Below are positions 1 to 11,147 of a stretch of DNA of 64,000 bases, piece by piece. How positions within the stretch are numbered: the first letter of the stretch is position 1; each line of letters starts with the position of its first letter. Origin of the DNA: Boesenbergia rotunda (taxonomy: Eukaryota; Streptophyta; Magnoliopsida; Zingiberales; Zingiberaceae); contig JAGFNQ010000880.1 in assembly GCA_024364735.1 (NCBI GenBank), forward strand, positions 801,675 through 865,674. Direction: 5' to 3'. The notes beneath the pieces are model-generated. The model saw only the letters and a program-made list of their open reading frames with translations, did no database searches and had not been told where the DNA came from. A program made the translations under genes and the position numbers.

Positions 1-207
1 AACAGGAATATATCCATCCAGACATTATCATAAAACAAAATTTTACGAAAATAAATTTAAATTAGTTATACCTAACGGAAGACACCGAGTGGAAAGAGCA
101 TCAACCAAGCAACGTTATCAAATCCTTGCCTCTATTCGTGGTCATGCTAAGCAATCTTTGAGGCGACTTTGGAAGTCACGAATTCTGTATTCGCGAAAGG
201 TACTAGT
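1..207. other. unassigned DNA, left flank of a solo LTR
   Basis: No gene, RNA or element signature is recognised. The stretch ends at the insertion point of the LTR that starts at 208, so it is the left half of that target site; the right half is 1412-1746. Confidence 0.4.
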
Positions 208-1411
208 TGTAGGATCGAGATAGTGAGATAGAGGGGGGGTGAATATCGCTTTAAAAAAACTTCAGATTTTAGAATGATCGAGTACGTAGCGGAAAACAAA
301 ACACAACACGCTAACATAAGTTAGTTTTACTTACTTCGGAGTCTTGACCGACTCCTACTATAAGGCTCATGATCCTTGATCGATTACTTTGGACAATCAC
401 TAATAATCGGATGGATGTACAGATTATAAGATTTTAGTGCGCAAAATGAAATGAAACAAATATACCGTCTCCTTTTCGAATGAATTGAAGACCTTCGCTC
501 GGAGAGTCGGACGACGTTTCGGTGTTGTCGAATCTTTGATCACGTAGCACATAGGCGAACAGAATGATCGCAGAATGTAAATTGTTTTTTATGAAGTGCT
601 ATTCTCGACCTCTTTATATATTCCTCATTCAGGCGCCTGAAAGGCCATTCAAGCGCCCTAGTCACAGCGTCTCGGGAGACAACTCTATCCGCTACGTAGT
701 CAAACTTTATCCTGGATTAGGCGCCCTAGTCCCTTTCAAGCGCCTGAGTGTCGATGTGGCTCCTCCACTCAGCACTTGCCACGTAAGCTTAACCGTTGCG
801 CCAGCTCAGCCACCCGGTGCAAGCTCTTAGGCGCCTGAGCCCCATTCAAGCACCCTAGTCCAACTGGTTAAACTCTTCAGCTGCAACAAGGGTTAGTTCC
901 ATACAATAATATAAACAGAATAAATGCAAGTATGGATTTACAATCAGTGCTGTCTTGGTCATGACTTTTAGGTTTCAACTGAAATCCTAGGTCGGACCGA
1001 CGCCTACTGTTCCCTCCCGGGGAATGCGTCCTCACTTACTCCTCTCAGGAGAGTGTACCTATTACCACCCGGAATATCCGGTTGGACTTTTGCTCGACCT
1101 CCGAGAACGCGGAACTCGACGACGTTCGACCTCCACCCGTCTCGACTCTTGTCCGCAATCCCCGCTCGGCAAAGTCTTTTGCTCGATCCCCCAGGACCAA
1201 GACTTCATGCTCGGCTTCACTCACCAATTTTTCATTGCCCGATCCCCAACTAGGACTTCATGCTTAACCCTGCAGGTCAAGACTTCTTACCTAGCTTACC
1301 TAGGACTTTCCTGCAAGCTTCACAAGTTCATCAGTACAAACAAACCATCTTAACTTGAAGCCTTTGCCACTTATCAAAATAAGGTTCGATCTGGTGCTTC
1401 CGGCACCAACA
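208..1411 (-). mobile_element. solo LTR, Sirevirus-type Copia
   Basis: The LTR runs TGTAGG...CCAACA on the plus strand. Its sense is minus, because the G-run GAGGGGGGGTGAATATCGC sits just inside the left end; in sense this is the TTCACCCCCC motif near the LTR 3' end. Flanking bases are CTAGT on the left and GTAGT on the right, an imperfect 5-bp target duplication sharing TAGT. No internal region adjoins it, so it is best read as a solo LTR left by LTR-LTR recombination. It contains AGGCGCC/GGCGCCT palindromes around 630-850, like the other Sirevirus LTRs here. Short ORFs inside it are not considered genes. Confidence 0.7.
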
Positions 1412-1746
1412 GTAGTCTTGCGTGCGAAGATAGAATTTGGTGCTCGACGGCATACACAATTAGTCAACACCAAACAAGGAGAGACCCCGATGAATGAGAC
1501 GTCAGAGATGACACCTAAAACTGACAACAAGTGGATGGGTCTGGAAGAAGGGTTAGTGACACAACCACAGCTAGCGGAGCTAGCTCTGTTGGGCGGTAGT
1601 GCACATGGATAGCAAGGGAAGTAGCCCCTTGGACGGCTACGGAGGCTTCTAATGGGGTCACAATATCATCGGGTGGATGGTGGTGGCCCAGATGGCCAAC
1701 GATGGGGCTATCGATGTCGGGGATGGGCGGAGGAGGCGGAACAAAG
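1412..1746. other. unassigned DNA between two LTRs
   Basis: About 335 bases of moderately GC-rich sequence. An 85-codon plus-strand frame runs to 1612, but no domain is recognised and the codon pattern is not persuasive. Together with 1-207 it is probably the older target sequence. Confidence 0.35.
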
Positions 1747-2934
1747 TGTAGGATTGATGTCGGTCGATAGAGGGGGGTGAATATCGACTCGTAATTTTCG
1801 TCGGAAAACTTCGTCGTTCGTCTTTCTATTAGAGTTAGTACGCAGCGGAAATATAAAATAAAATAAAGAAAGACACAGCAAAGACTCGCGAGATTTACTT
1901 GGTTTCTAACCCCCCAGGATCAGTACATCCAAGGCCTAAGTACTTAGCGTGAGTCCACTATTGGTCTCCTTTCCGAAATTTCCGGAGGCGGAGAAAACCC
2001 GTCTTACAGTTTGTTTTTACAAAGACAAATAAATAAATAGTAAAGTACTTGTAAATTAAATCAATCCAAACAAGTCGACGATCTCGACCAATTTGGAACT
2101 CCGAAGCGTCGCACACTTCCTCCTGGAGCCTCCTCGGTCGCAGAGCTTCGCCTTGAGCACTTTTGCTTTGTACAAATTGTTTTAGCGGATATAGAAATTG
2201 TTGTTCTCAAGTGAGGGGTCGAACCCCTTTATATACTCAGTTCTCGGGCGCCTCAAGGCTCTTGGGCGCCTGCCACGTGTGTTCAAAGTTCATCCGTAGC
2301 AACGAAACTCATGTATGGATAGAATCTACCCTTCCCAGCTGCCTGGGAAAGGTTTTACTAGGCGCCTGATTCAAGTCAGGCACCCAGGAAGCCTTTTCCC
2401 AGGTCGCGTTTTTCCTACATTTTCTCTCCTATCTTGCCTCCAACTCCAGGTACTTGCAAGACAACAAACACAAGACAAAACATACATAATCTTAGCCTTA
2501 ATTTATTGGTTATGACTTTGAATTTCACCCGAAACCCTAGGTCAAACCGACACCTACTGTTCCCTTTCCCGGGGAACGCATCTTCACCTACTCTACCCTG
2601 GAGAAGTTACCTTTTCCAACCGGGACCTCCGGTTGGACTTTTGATTAGCCTCCGAGAACCTGAATCTCGAGACGTCCGACCTCGACCCGTCTCTACTTCT
2701 GTCCACGATCCCCGCTCGACTAAGCCTTTTGCCCGATCCTCGGCCAGGACTTCGTGCTCGGCCTCCGAGACTCCCGGATCTCGAGATGTCCGACCTCGAC
2801 CCATCTCTACTTCTATCCGTAGTCCTCGCTTGGCAAAGACTCCGTTGCCCGATCCCCGACCAGGACTTCGTGCTCAGTCCCTCAGACCAAGACTTCGTGC
2901 CCAGCTTCACTCACTAGGACTTAGTCCACCTAGC
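1747..2934 (-). mobile_element. truncated Sirevirus-type LTR, family of element E
   Basis: It starts TGTAGG with a GAGGGGGGTGAATATCGAC run and matches the reverse complement of the 21252-22789 LTR. Both share the block around 'CCTTTCCGAAATTTCCGGAG' and 'CCAAGGCCTA'. It breaks off where the LTR beginning at 2935 was inserted; bases 2930-2934 (CTAGC) are the candidate left target duplication. The other half of this LTR is not in the window. GGCGCC palindromes occur near 2245-2375. Confidence 0.65.
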
Positions 2935-4439
2935 TGTTAGATGTGTATACTAAAAGGCTTGTTCTTTTTATATATATAAGATCATCTACATTTTGAAAAG
3001 AGAATCACAACAACATAGATACGTATTTATATTAGTATATACATAAAAGTCCAATACTTTGCATTGTAGATAACATGATGTGTGGTGACACACAGAAGAT
3101 CATGTTATCAGTCCCTTGCATAGTATAAGAAGAGGCTCACAGCCGAGATGGAGTTGGACAAACCATCGGGATGATTGTATTGTAATTAGGTGTGATTTGT
3201 GTTGACTATAGAATTACACTAGTGTGCTTTGTGTGCATTGAGCATAACCAAAACCAGAGGTCATCCAATTTGTACTGACTTAATAATTGGATTGGACCTC
3301 GGATTATTATGGAGTACAATCCCTAAATCCCGATATAATAATGGACACGTATAGTTAATATTTATTTCTTTGATTTACCAATGAGCAAGATTTATTCTGC
3401 TAAATCGATAGACCCGGTAAGTTGGGAAATAATATTAATTATATGGTGTGTCATTGATTATTGATGGAATCCATGTCCTGGTGAGTCGGGATGATAATGC
3501 CCCTTTGATGAGCTCATAAGGTTCATCATTTTAAACCCTGCAGGTGGATTTGATCGAACATAATGATAAGGTTGAGTGGTACTGGTTAAGGAGCCAGAGG
3601 TTGATTAATTAAAATCGTTAGTAATTTAAATTAATCGACGGACATTCGATATCTTAAACACGGGGGGATGGATGTACTCATAATAAGTGGAGCCCATATG
3701 AAAATATGAGAGTTGGTGAGGAAGTTCAATGGAGATCCTTTAGTGGAATGAATCTTCATTAATGGATTGGTTTTAGATCCATTAGTGGGCCAAGACCCAA
3801 CTCCTCCTCTTGGTCCCTACCTTAGCCCTATATATACCCCATGAGATCAAGAAACCTAGGCTAATCAATCTAATTGATCACAACCCAAGGCTCTTATTTT
3901 CTCCTCTCTCTCTTTTTCTCTCTCCTAGGGCGCCTGTTAGAGGAGAAGAAAACTCTTCTTCTTCCTCATCCCATCACTTCTCCTTCAAGGTCGCCGGTTA
4001 CTTCTAGAGAAAGGGAGTTTCTTGCTCTCCCTTTTGTGGTATCCGGCGAGGAGGAGACGCAGCCGGTGGGTGGCGTGCGAGAGAAACCGGCGGGCGGCGG
4101 TGCAAGGTGGCGCCGCAAGCAAAGGGAGAAGTTCACAGCCGGATTTGGGTGAGGAAGGAGATCGTTTTCTCTCCTTCTTATTCTTCTTCAAGCTCTTCCC
4201 TAGGTCTTCCTTGTGGCCGGCGAGGGTTCGGTGGTTCTCAGTGACCGGCAGCGCAAGGAATGGTGAAGAGGTGGCTGGCGGTTCCAAAACACTTGGCTAG
4301 GGGTTTTGGCTAGGCGTAAGAAGAAGAGATCATTTGGAGCGCCTTGGTGATCCTGGTTCTTGGTAACTCATCGCCCACACGACGTCCGGGAGGGAAGGGA
4401 CATAAGGTAGAAGGCTACGAGGTAAAGGAAGGTATAATT
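2935..4439 (+). mobile_element. truncated LTR of Copia family C
   Basis: The stretch begins TGTTAGATGTGTATAC and is an inverted homologue of 41062-42634, the LTR of the minus-strand Copia C. Shared landmarks include the 'CTTGGTCCCTACCTTAGCCC' block just before a TATATATA box at 3829-3836, and the 'GGGACATAAGGTAGAAGG' block near the right end. It stops where the Copia A LTR begins. No coding region is supported; ORFs in the GC-rich R-region at 3985-4300 are LTR sequence. Confidence 0.7.
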
Positions 4440-4651
4440 TGTTAGTGATATGAGAAAAATGTCCTAAGACAATCGTCTTATGATTGTAATCATTTATTTT
4501 AATAAATGAATATTCACTATTTGAGTATACATGTTTATGTATTTGATTGAGATCTTAAACTCATTTACTGAATGTCCGCAATACAATTCACAGCATGAGA
4601 GAATTTGTGATGAATTCACAACTAGTGATTATCTCTACATGTGCAATTGTG

Positions 4652-6064
4652 TGTTGGATCGATAGAGTCGATAGAGGGGGGGGGGTGAATATCGACAAAA
4701 CTTTTCGAATTTATGGAGAGAGTAATTTGCACAGCGGAAATAAACAAAACACGCGAACACAGTCTTTTTACTTGGTTCGGAGCCTAGGTCGACTCCTACT
4801 CCAAGGCCCACGATCGTTGATCGTTTACTTCGGGCAATTCTATATGAACGCAAAATCAGTTTACAGAAAGAGATTTACAAGTATAGCACTATAAACTTTT
4901 AAACGAAATTTCTTCTGTTACCGACGTCCGGTTGTAGGTTGACTTTCCGGAGCAGCAGGACGTCGTCGCTCGAGTTGGGCAGTTTCTGGAACAAGGCGTG
5001 AGCACAGAAGAGTATGGAAGCTTTGTTGCGAAGTTGATTTGAAGATTGGGGTCGAGGGGTGCTATTTATAGCACCTAGGGCGCCCTGGACATCGGGGGCG
5101 CCCTGCCACGTGTCAGCAGATCCGCGCTTCGCTCGGTCAAGCGTTATCCCACCGCAATAGGGATGAGGTTTGACCTCTGGGGCGCCCTGGTCGCAGAGGG
5201 CGCCTTGGCTGACTTCTTCTGTGCAGAATTCTCGGCTGTGGATAAAGCTAGCTTCGTAGTCTTGGGCTTGGAGGCGCCTTGGCTGCTGAGGGCGCCTTCG
5301 CTGACGAGGGCGCCTTCGCTGCTAAGGGCGCCTTGCTCTGTAAGCAGCTGAAGCCCTTTTTGCTTCGCTTGGTTTTGGTTCACCTTGAGGGCGCCCTGGA
5401 CACTCAGGGCGCCTTACTCAGCTGCTGCCTCACTCCTTTGAGGCTCTCTGAGTTGCAGACACACGTTCCTTCGGTCCTGCATCCAGGGTTAGTCCAAAAC
5501 ACAATAACACAATTAATTATTTATTTTATACAGCCTTAGCTGTCTTGGTTCTGACTTTGGTCTCCAAAATGGAGTCCTAGGTCGAACCGACGCCTACTGT
5601 TCCCTCGACGGGGAACGCGTCCTCACCTACTCCTCTCGGGAGAATTTACCTGATGCCAACCGCTCCCTTGGTTGGACTTTTGCCTGACATTCCTTTGTCA
5701 GGTCTTGGATGCCGAGCTGCCCTTCGCCCGGTGCCTAGCATTCCTTCGCTAGGGCTTGGTGACTAGCAGCCCTTCGCTAGTTGCCTAGCAGTCCTTCGCT
5801 AGGAATTGGTGACTAGCAGCCCTTCGCTAGTTGCCTAGCAGCCCTTCGCTAGGACTTGGTGACTAGTAGCCCTTCGCTAGTTGCCTAGCAGCCCTTCGCT
5901 AGGGCTTTGTATCCTGGCATTCCTTCGCCAGGTGCCTAGCAGCCCTTCGCTAGGACTTTGTTTCCTGTACACTTAATGAGCAACGTTAGATCACAAATAA
6001 ACTTAACTTTGAATCCTTTGCCAATATCAAAACAAGGTTCGATATGGTGCTTCCTGCACCAACA
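4652..6064 (-). repeat. element 1 LTR, left copy (3' LTR in sense)
   Basis: 1413 bp, TGTTGG...CCAACA. It contains GGCGCC palindromes at about 5085-5425 and the hairpin-unit array at 5656-5954. The right copy matches along its whole length. The small ORFs at 5144-5539 are translations of the palindrome region and are repeated in every copy. Confidence 0.9.
5656..5954 (-). repeat. array of 12 hairpin units in the LTR
   Basis: Twelve consecutive 20-bp units, each a 6-bp stem, an 8-base loop (AGCCCTTC, ATTCCTTC or similar on the plus strand) and the complementary stem. Stems include CCTAGC/GCTAGG, ACTAGC/GCTAGT, CCTGGC/GCCAGG, CCTGAC/GTCAGG and CCAACC/GGTTGG, so both arms change together. Several units alternate between C-G and A-T closing pairs, giving a ~50-bp higher-order repeat. 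The same array is at 10734-11032. Confidence 0.85.
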
Positions 6065-8147
6065 ATCTCCCCCTTTTTGATTTATGGCAACACAATTCAA
6101 AGTTAAGTAAAGACATATAACAGTTAAGAAAAGAAGGAGTATGAACAGTATAAAAAAAATTTCTATACTCCCCCTAAAACCTTGAAACCCTGAATACTAG
6201 TGTTATAACACTCTTAACTTTGACCTTTCCTCCCCCTTTGACATATATCAAAAACAAACATGGGTGAACAAGGTAAAAATTTAAAAAGTTTTGCAAACCT
6301 AAATTTTGTAACATAACTTTTACTTGGCTTTGCAAAAAGGAATTTTATTTAGGCAAAATTTTGACGCCAAATTTCCAATACTTAGAAAATTGCGGGGTTG
6401 AAAGAAAATTTTCTAAGTTCAGATGATTCAATTTTTTATTACTTAGAAACTTTCAAGAGAACCTTTTTAAGTTAGAAAATGTTTGGAGTTGGAAAATTTT
6501 CAAGAGAGTTTGAATTTTTTTACTTAGAAAATTTTCTTACCAGCCAGTAAAGTTGATTTTCCAAAAGATGTACTTAAGCAAAGCTAATATTCGAAAAATG
6601 ATCTTTTGAAATCAAGTACAGTTAATTTTCAAAAATATCAATAAGGAACTTTAAAAAAATATATATATGTTTTTAAAACAATTTAAAATTTGTGTATCAG
6701 AGCCTATGAGTTTTGAAAACATAAAAATATTTAGCATAATTTTTGAAAGCATAGCAAAAGCTTAACATGGACCAAAACTCCACTTTGAAAGGCATTTAAA
6801 AATTATTTTTGTAGGCAAGTCTTTTAGAAAATTCATTCACTTAGAACTCTATTGCCTTGAAAATATTAGTACTTTTGAAAACATTATATTTTGAAAAGTA
6901 GAAGTACTTTTGAAGGAGATTGTGCATTTTTGAAGATATAAGAAGATTATGCATTAAAAACTATAAGTGCTTTTATAATATTAGAGAAAATTATCTTTTG
7001 AAAGCACTTACAAAAGTATTATTTTTAACGCATAATATTTTACTTGCTTTGGTTACTTTTCCAGTCTGACACAATCCTAGGAAACCTTGTTAACTACAAG
7101 GACAGTTTCCTAAGTGTCCTGGAAATTTTCCAACTCAAGTAAATACTATTTCCAAAAGAATTTAAAAAAAATAAAATAATAATATTTTGAAAGAAAAATT
7201 TAAGTTTTCAAAAGGATTTTAAACGTGCAGTGCATGAAAACATATAATTTAATAATTCTTTTAATTTAATCTCCCCCTAAACTTGACCCAGTCCTAGGAA
7301 GCTTGTTGACTACAAGCGATCTTCCTTTGAGTCTTAAGGTTTGATTTAAATTATAAGAATTGTCTAATAACTTAAAAAAAATTAATAAACACATTTCAGA
7401 AATTCTTCTCTTGACTCAAACTCCCCCTAAATTTGACACATCCTAGGAGTCCTTATGGATCATGAAGTGGACCTTCCTCTGTGTCTTTAGGGTTTATTAA
7501 AATCAAAAGAATAGTTTTGAATATCAGTACGGTAATATAATTTTAGGAAATTCAACTTGAAATGAAGATAATTTTCAAACATAAGCCCCTTTTTCGAAAA
7601 ACATTTTGAAATGATAATAATTTTTCAAAGATATTTTGAAAGAAAATTAAAAAGAATAAACCACTCCCCTTTACTATTTAACTCAATCTAATGTCCTAGG
7701 GGACTTCAGTGTTATCCATGTTTGACTATGTTGACTAGGTTTGACCAATAATTGACCCAATCAAGTCCTAGACTTTATTTATTGTGATATTTGACATGAA
7801 ATAAAAAAAGTAGAGTACAGTGAATTAATTTGAAAACAAGAGATAATTTTGAATAACTTTTGAAAATATATTTTTTTTTTGAAAGGATATTGATTTATGC
7901 TTTTAGGTCCTAGATGTCTCACCCAGTTCTACATGATCAAGCATGTTAACCTTAAGGGTTTTTGTGAGACAGGTTTTAGTAGAAGATTTATTTTGAAAAG
8001 ACCATGAATAATTTTAAAAAGTTAAATTAATTTTTTAAACACAATTTAAATTTATTTTGGAAAGAGATATTTGAATCTAAGATTAACTGAAAATTTGTGT
8101 TAGATTCGAATTTAACAAAAAATAATTTGAATTTGAATTTCAAAAAT
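6065..8147 (-). other. element 1 AT-rich non-coding interior
   Basis: No protein is supported. The PPT complement is directly at 6065 (ATCTCCCCCTTTTT). Further C-rich, PPT-like complements (CTCCCCCTAAA) recur near 7270 and 7420, each beside a TCCTAGGA hairpin such as 7078-7112. The same modules occur in elements 2 and E, so this is conserved structure and not random filler. Confidence 0.6.
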
Positions 8148-8368
8148 TGGCTTCCAGGTCTTGGCGAGGCACTAGGCCTTCTTTGGCCGTAGCCTTATGG
8201 GATCATCCACCCTTTCCTTGACAAAGCCTTTTAATGAAATTTCATTTTCAAAATTATTCTTTGAAAAATTTCTGGTCTAACTAGTTTGGGTCTTGGATCG
8301 GTAGCTTCGGCTAGTTCCGCCAAATTGGCTTCCCTAACGTACTATCATCTCACCTCCACCCAATACTA
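8148..8368 (-). other. conserved block downstream of gag (element 1 copy)
   Basis: A 221-bp block with close copies at 28240-28460 and, inverted, at 19150-19370. It is much less AT-rich than its surroundings. No frame reads through it without stops in the sense orientation. Function unknown. Confidence 0.65.
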
Positions 8369-8458
8369 TGTTGTTCAAATTTCAATTAACTCTTTTGTCC
8401 TTAAACTAATCCTAATTAAAAAAATAAAAGGAGCATACAATTAAAGCAAAAAAATGAT

Positions 8459-9263
8459 CTACGTTATATCATAATTGTAATAATATTCTGGATTTTCAAA
8501 AACAGCAATATTATTAATTAAATTTTCATATGAATTAAAGTTACCCATTTTTCTTTTGCTTGATTGTTTCTTCAATATTTTGTAGTGGTCGCGAGCCAAT
8601 TGGACCAGTTCCCAGGGATCCCTTCCTTCGTCGTCAGATTCTGAGTCTGAGTCGGACTCAGGTACTGGTTGAGCCTTCTTTTGCAGTTCTCTTGGAGTTT
8701 TCCCTGCAACAGAATTTACACCTTCCTCGACCATTACAGTATCTGTTTGGTTATTTAATACTAATTTTGAAAAGAATTTAAAATCAATTACCGTCTCAGT
8801 TAATTTGTTTTCTAAATCTGGCTTGGATTCGAGTTCAGACTCTGACTCGGCTGTTTGTGCTTGGACCGAGAGTGCAAGACCGCTTACTTGATCTTCTTCT
8901 TCATTTGATTCGTCTGATAATTCGAACATCTCTCCTTCAAAGACCTCAATCTTGGAGCTCTCTTCGTGTAGGTTGATTAGCTTTTCCCACAGCTCCTTGG
9001 CACAGTTGAAGGATCTTGGTCAGGCCGCATTGTAAGATTGATGTTGCCCTGGCATCAGTCTCGATCTTTCTCAGAGTTGATTCGTCCAATTTATCCCAGG
9101 CGATCGATGATACATCTTCTGTGGGGAGGGAGAACCCTGTTTGGATGATCATCCATATGTCCATATGGGCCTTCAGATGGAACTGCATTAGACTTCTCCA
9201 GGAATTGAAGTTCTCGCCGGAGAATAGCGGTGGACGGGCACTGTTCCTTTCTTGGTTGGCCAT
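8459..9263 (-). pseudogene. broken Sirevirus gag of element 1
   Basis: The frame starts at 9263 with MANQERNSARPPLF and a gag-like region (GENFNSWRSLMQFHLKAH) close to that of element 2. A frameshift near 9010, inside the stretch where element 2 reads GPCRCAREIWEKL, shifts it into a dead end by 8946. The original frame resumes at 8929 with an acidic Glu/Ser-rich segment and ends at 8459 after ENPEYYYNYD. The two CCHC zinc knuckles of the element 2 protein are missing: an internal deletion joins the acidic region to the C-terminal leucine-rich tail. In intact elements gag forms the particle and binds the RNA; this copy should not work. Confidence 0.8.
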
Positions 9264-9718
9264 TTAGTTTAACCTCGTACAGAAAAGAAATAACAGAAAT
9301 ATGCCAAGACTTGGTCTTGGATTAGTAGTGCGGGAGAAGGGAAAAATGGCTCAAAATAAATGTTGCACGAATTTCGAGGCAGAATAAAAAAATTTATGAC
9401 AAATTTTGAAAATATTAATTTTGTCAATTCTGATTAATAATGAAAAAAATAAGAATTTAATATTTGGGAAAAAGTTTGCTTAGCACGAATTTCGAGAAAA
9501 AATAATATTAAAATAATAAAAAAAAATTTATGACAAATTTTCAAAAGTTGATTGTTTTAACAATTATAACTTATGGTGAAAAAATGAAAATTCAAAATTG
9601 AAAAAGGCGGAAAAGATGTAGTGGTGTTGATTAAAAAAAAAGAAAAGAAATAAAATAAAAAATTTTGTAAATCCGAAAAACTTTCAAACTGGTGGTTGCA
9701 CCAAGTTTGAACTACCCC

Positions 9719-9730
9719 GCTCTGATACCA
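9719..9730 (-). promoter_or_regulatory. primer-binding site of element 1
   Basis: GCTCTGATACCA on the plus strand is TGGTATCAGAGC in sense, complementary to the 3' end of initiator tRNA-Met, two bases from the LTR that starts at 9733. It fixes the element's direction as minus. Confidence 0.9.
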
Positions 9731-9732
9731 CT

Positions 9733-11142
9733 TGTTGGATCGATAGAGTCGATAGAGGGGGGGTGAATATCGACAAAACTTTTCGAATTTATGGAGAGAG
9801 TAATTTGCACAGCGGAAATAAACAAAACACGCGAACACAGTCTTTTTACTTGGTTCGGAGCCTAGGTCGACTCCTACTCCAAGGCCCACGATCGTTGATC
9901 GTTTACTTCGGGAAATTCTATATGAACGCAAAATCAGTTTACAGAAAGAGATTTACAAGTATAGCACTATAAACTTTTAAACGAAATTTCTTCTGTTACC
10001 GACGTCCGGTTGTAGGTTGACTTTCCGGAGCAGCAGGACGTCGTCGCTCGAGTTGGGCAGTTTCTGGAATAAGGCGTGAGCACAGAAGAGTATGGAAGCT
10101 TTGTTACGAAGTTGATTTGAAGCTTGGGGTTGAGGGGTGCTATTTATAACACCTAGGGCGCCCTGGACGTCGGGGGCGCCCTGCCACGTGTCAGCAGATC
10201 CGCGCTTCGCTCGGTCAAGCGTTATCCCACCGCAATAGGGATGAGGTTTGACCTCTGGGGTGCCCTGGTCGCAGAGGGCGTCTTGGCTGATTTCTTCTGC
10301 GCAGAATTCTCGGCTGTGGATAAAGCTGGCTTCGCAGTCTTGGGCTTGGAGGCGCCTTGGCTGCTGAGGGCGCCTTCGCTGACGAGGGTGCCTTCGCTGC
10401 TGAGGGCGCCTTGCTCTGTAAGCAGCTGAAGCCCTTTTTGCTTCGCTTGGTTTTGGTTCACCTTGAGGGCGCCCTGGACACTCAGGGCGCCTTACTCAGC
10501 TGCTGCCTCACTCCTTTGAGGCTCTCTGAGTTGCAGACACACGTTCCTTCGGTCCTGCATCCAGGGTTAGTCCAAAACACAATAACACAATTAATTATTT
10601 ATTTTATACAGCCTTAGCTGTCTTGGTTCTGACTTTGGTCTCCAAAATGGAGTCCTAGGTCGAACCGACGCCTACTGTTCCCTCGACGGGGAACGCGTCC
10701 TCACCTACTCCTCTCGGGAGAATTTACCTGATGCCAACCGCTCCCTTGGTTGGACTTTTGCCTGACAGTCCTTTGTCAGGTCTTGGATGCCGAGCTGCCC
10801 TTCGCCCGGTGCCTAGCATTCCTTCGCTAGGGCTTGGTGACTAGCAGCCCTTCGCTAGTTGCCTAGCAGCCCTTCGCTAGGACTTGGTGACTAGCAGCCC
10901 TTCGCTAGTTGCCTAGCAGCCCTTCGCTAGGACTTGGTGACTAGCAGCCCTTCGCTAGTTGCCTAGCAGCCCTTCGCTAGGGCTTTGTATCGTGGCATTC
11001 CTTCGCCAGGTGCCTAGCAGCCCTTCGCTAGGACTTTGTTTCCTGCACACTTAATGAGCAACGTTAGATCACAAATAAACTTAACTTTGAATCCTTTGCC
11101 AATATCAAAACAAGGTTCGATATGGTGCTTCCTGCACCAACA
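9733..11142 (-). repeat. element 1 LTR, right copy (5' LTR in sense)
   Basis: 1410 bp, TGTTGG...CCAACA, the partner of 4652-6064, followed by the TTGTG duplication. The hairpin array is at 10734-11032; in the second-last unit one stem arm has changed (CGTGGC against GCCAGG), breaking a pair that the left copy keeps. Confidence 0.9.
10734..11032 (-). repeat. array of 12 hairpin units, right LTR of element 1
   Basis: Same 20-bp units as 5656-5954, with small differences in loops and one stem. The spacing of 6-bp stem, 8-base loop, 6-bp stem is kept throughout. Confidence 0.85.
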
Positions 11143-11147
11143 TTGTG

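Larger units (their letters stand above)
4652..11142 (-). mobile_element. element 1: complete gag-only Sirevirus-type retrotransposon
   Basis: Two LTRs (4652-6064 and 9733-11142) in direct orientation are flanked by TTGTG at 4647-4651 and 11143-11147, a perfect 5-bp duplication. The element reads on the minus strand: primer site complement at 9719-9730, PPT complement directly after 6064. The 3.65-kb interior holds only a broken gag and a long AT-rich non-coding region. No protease, integrase, reverse transcriptase or RNase H is visible on either strand, so it is non-autonomous. The two LTRs differ by roughly 20 substitutions by eye, a modest age. It sits inside the 5' LTR of Copia A. Confidence 0.9.

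Noticed and set aside
3985..4300. Overlapping ORFs in a GC-rich stretch that could be a host exon
   Set aside because: The same sequence occurs inverted in the Copia C LTR at 41090-41700, so it is LTR sequence.
5656..5954. Regular short repeats with unique-looking spacing, reminiscent of a CRISPR array
   Set aside because: The units are hairpins inside an LTR of a plant retroelement, the spacers are not unique sequences of constant length, and no cas genes exist.
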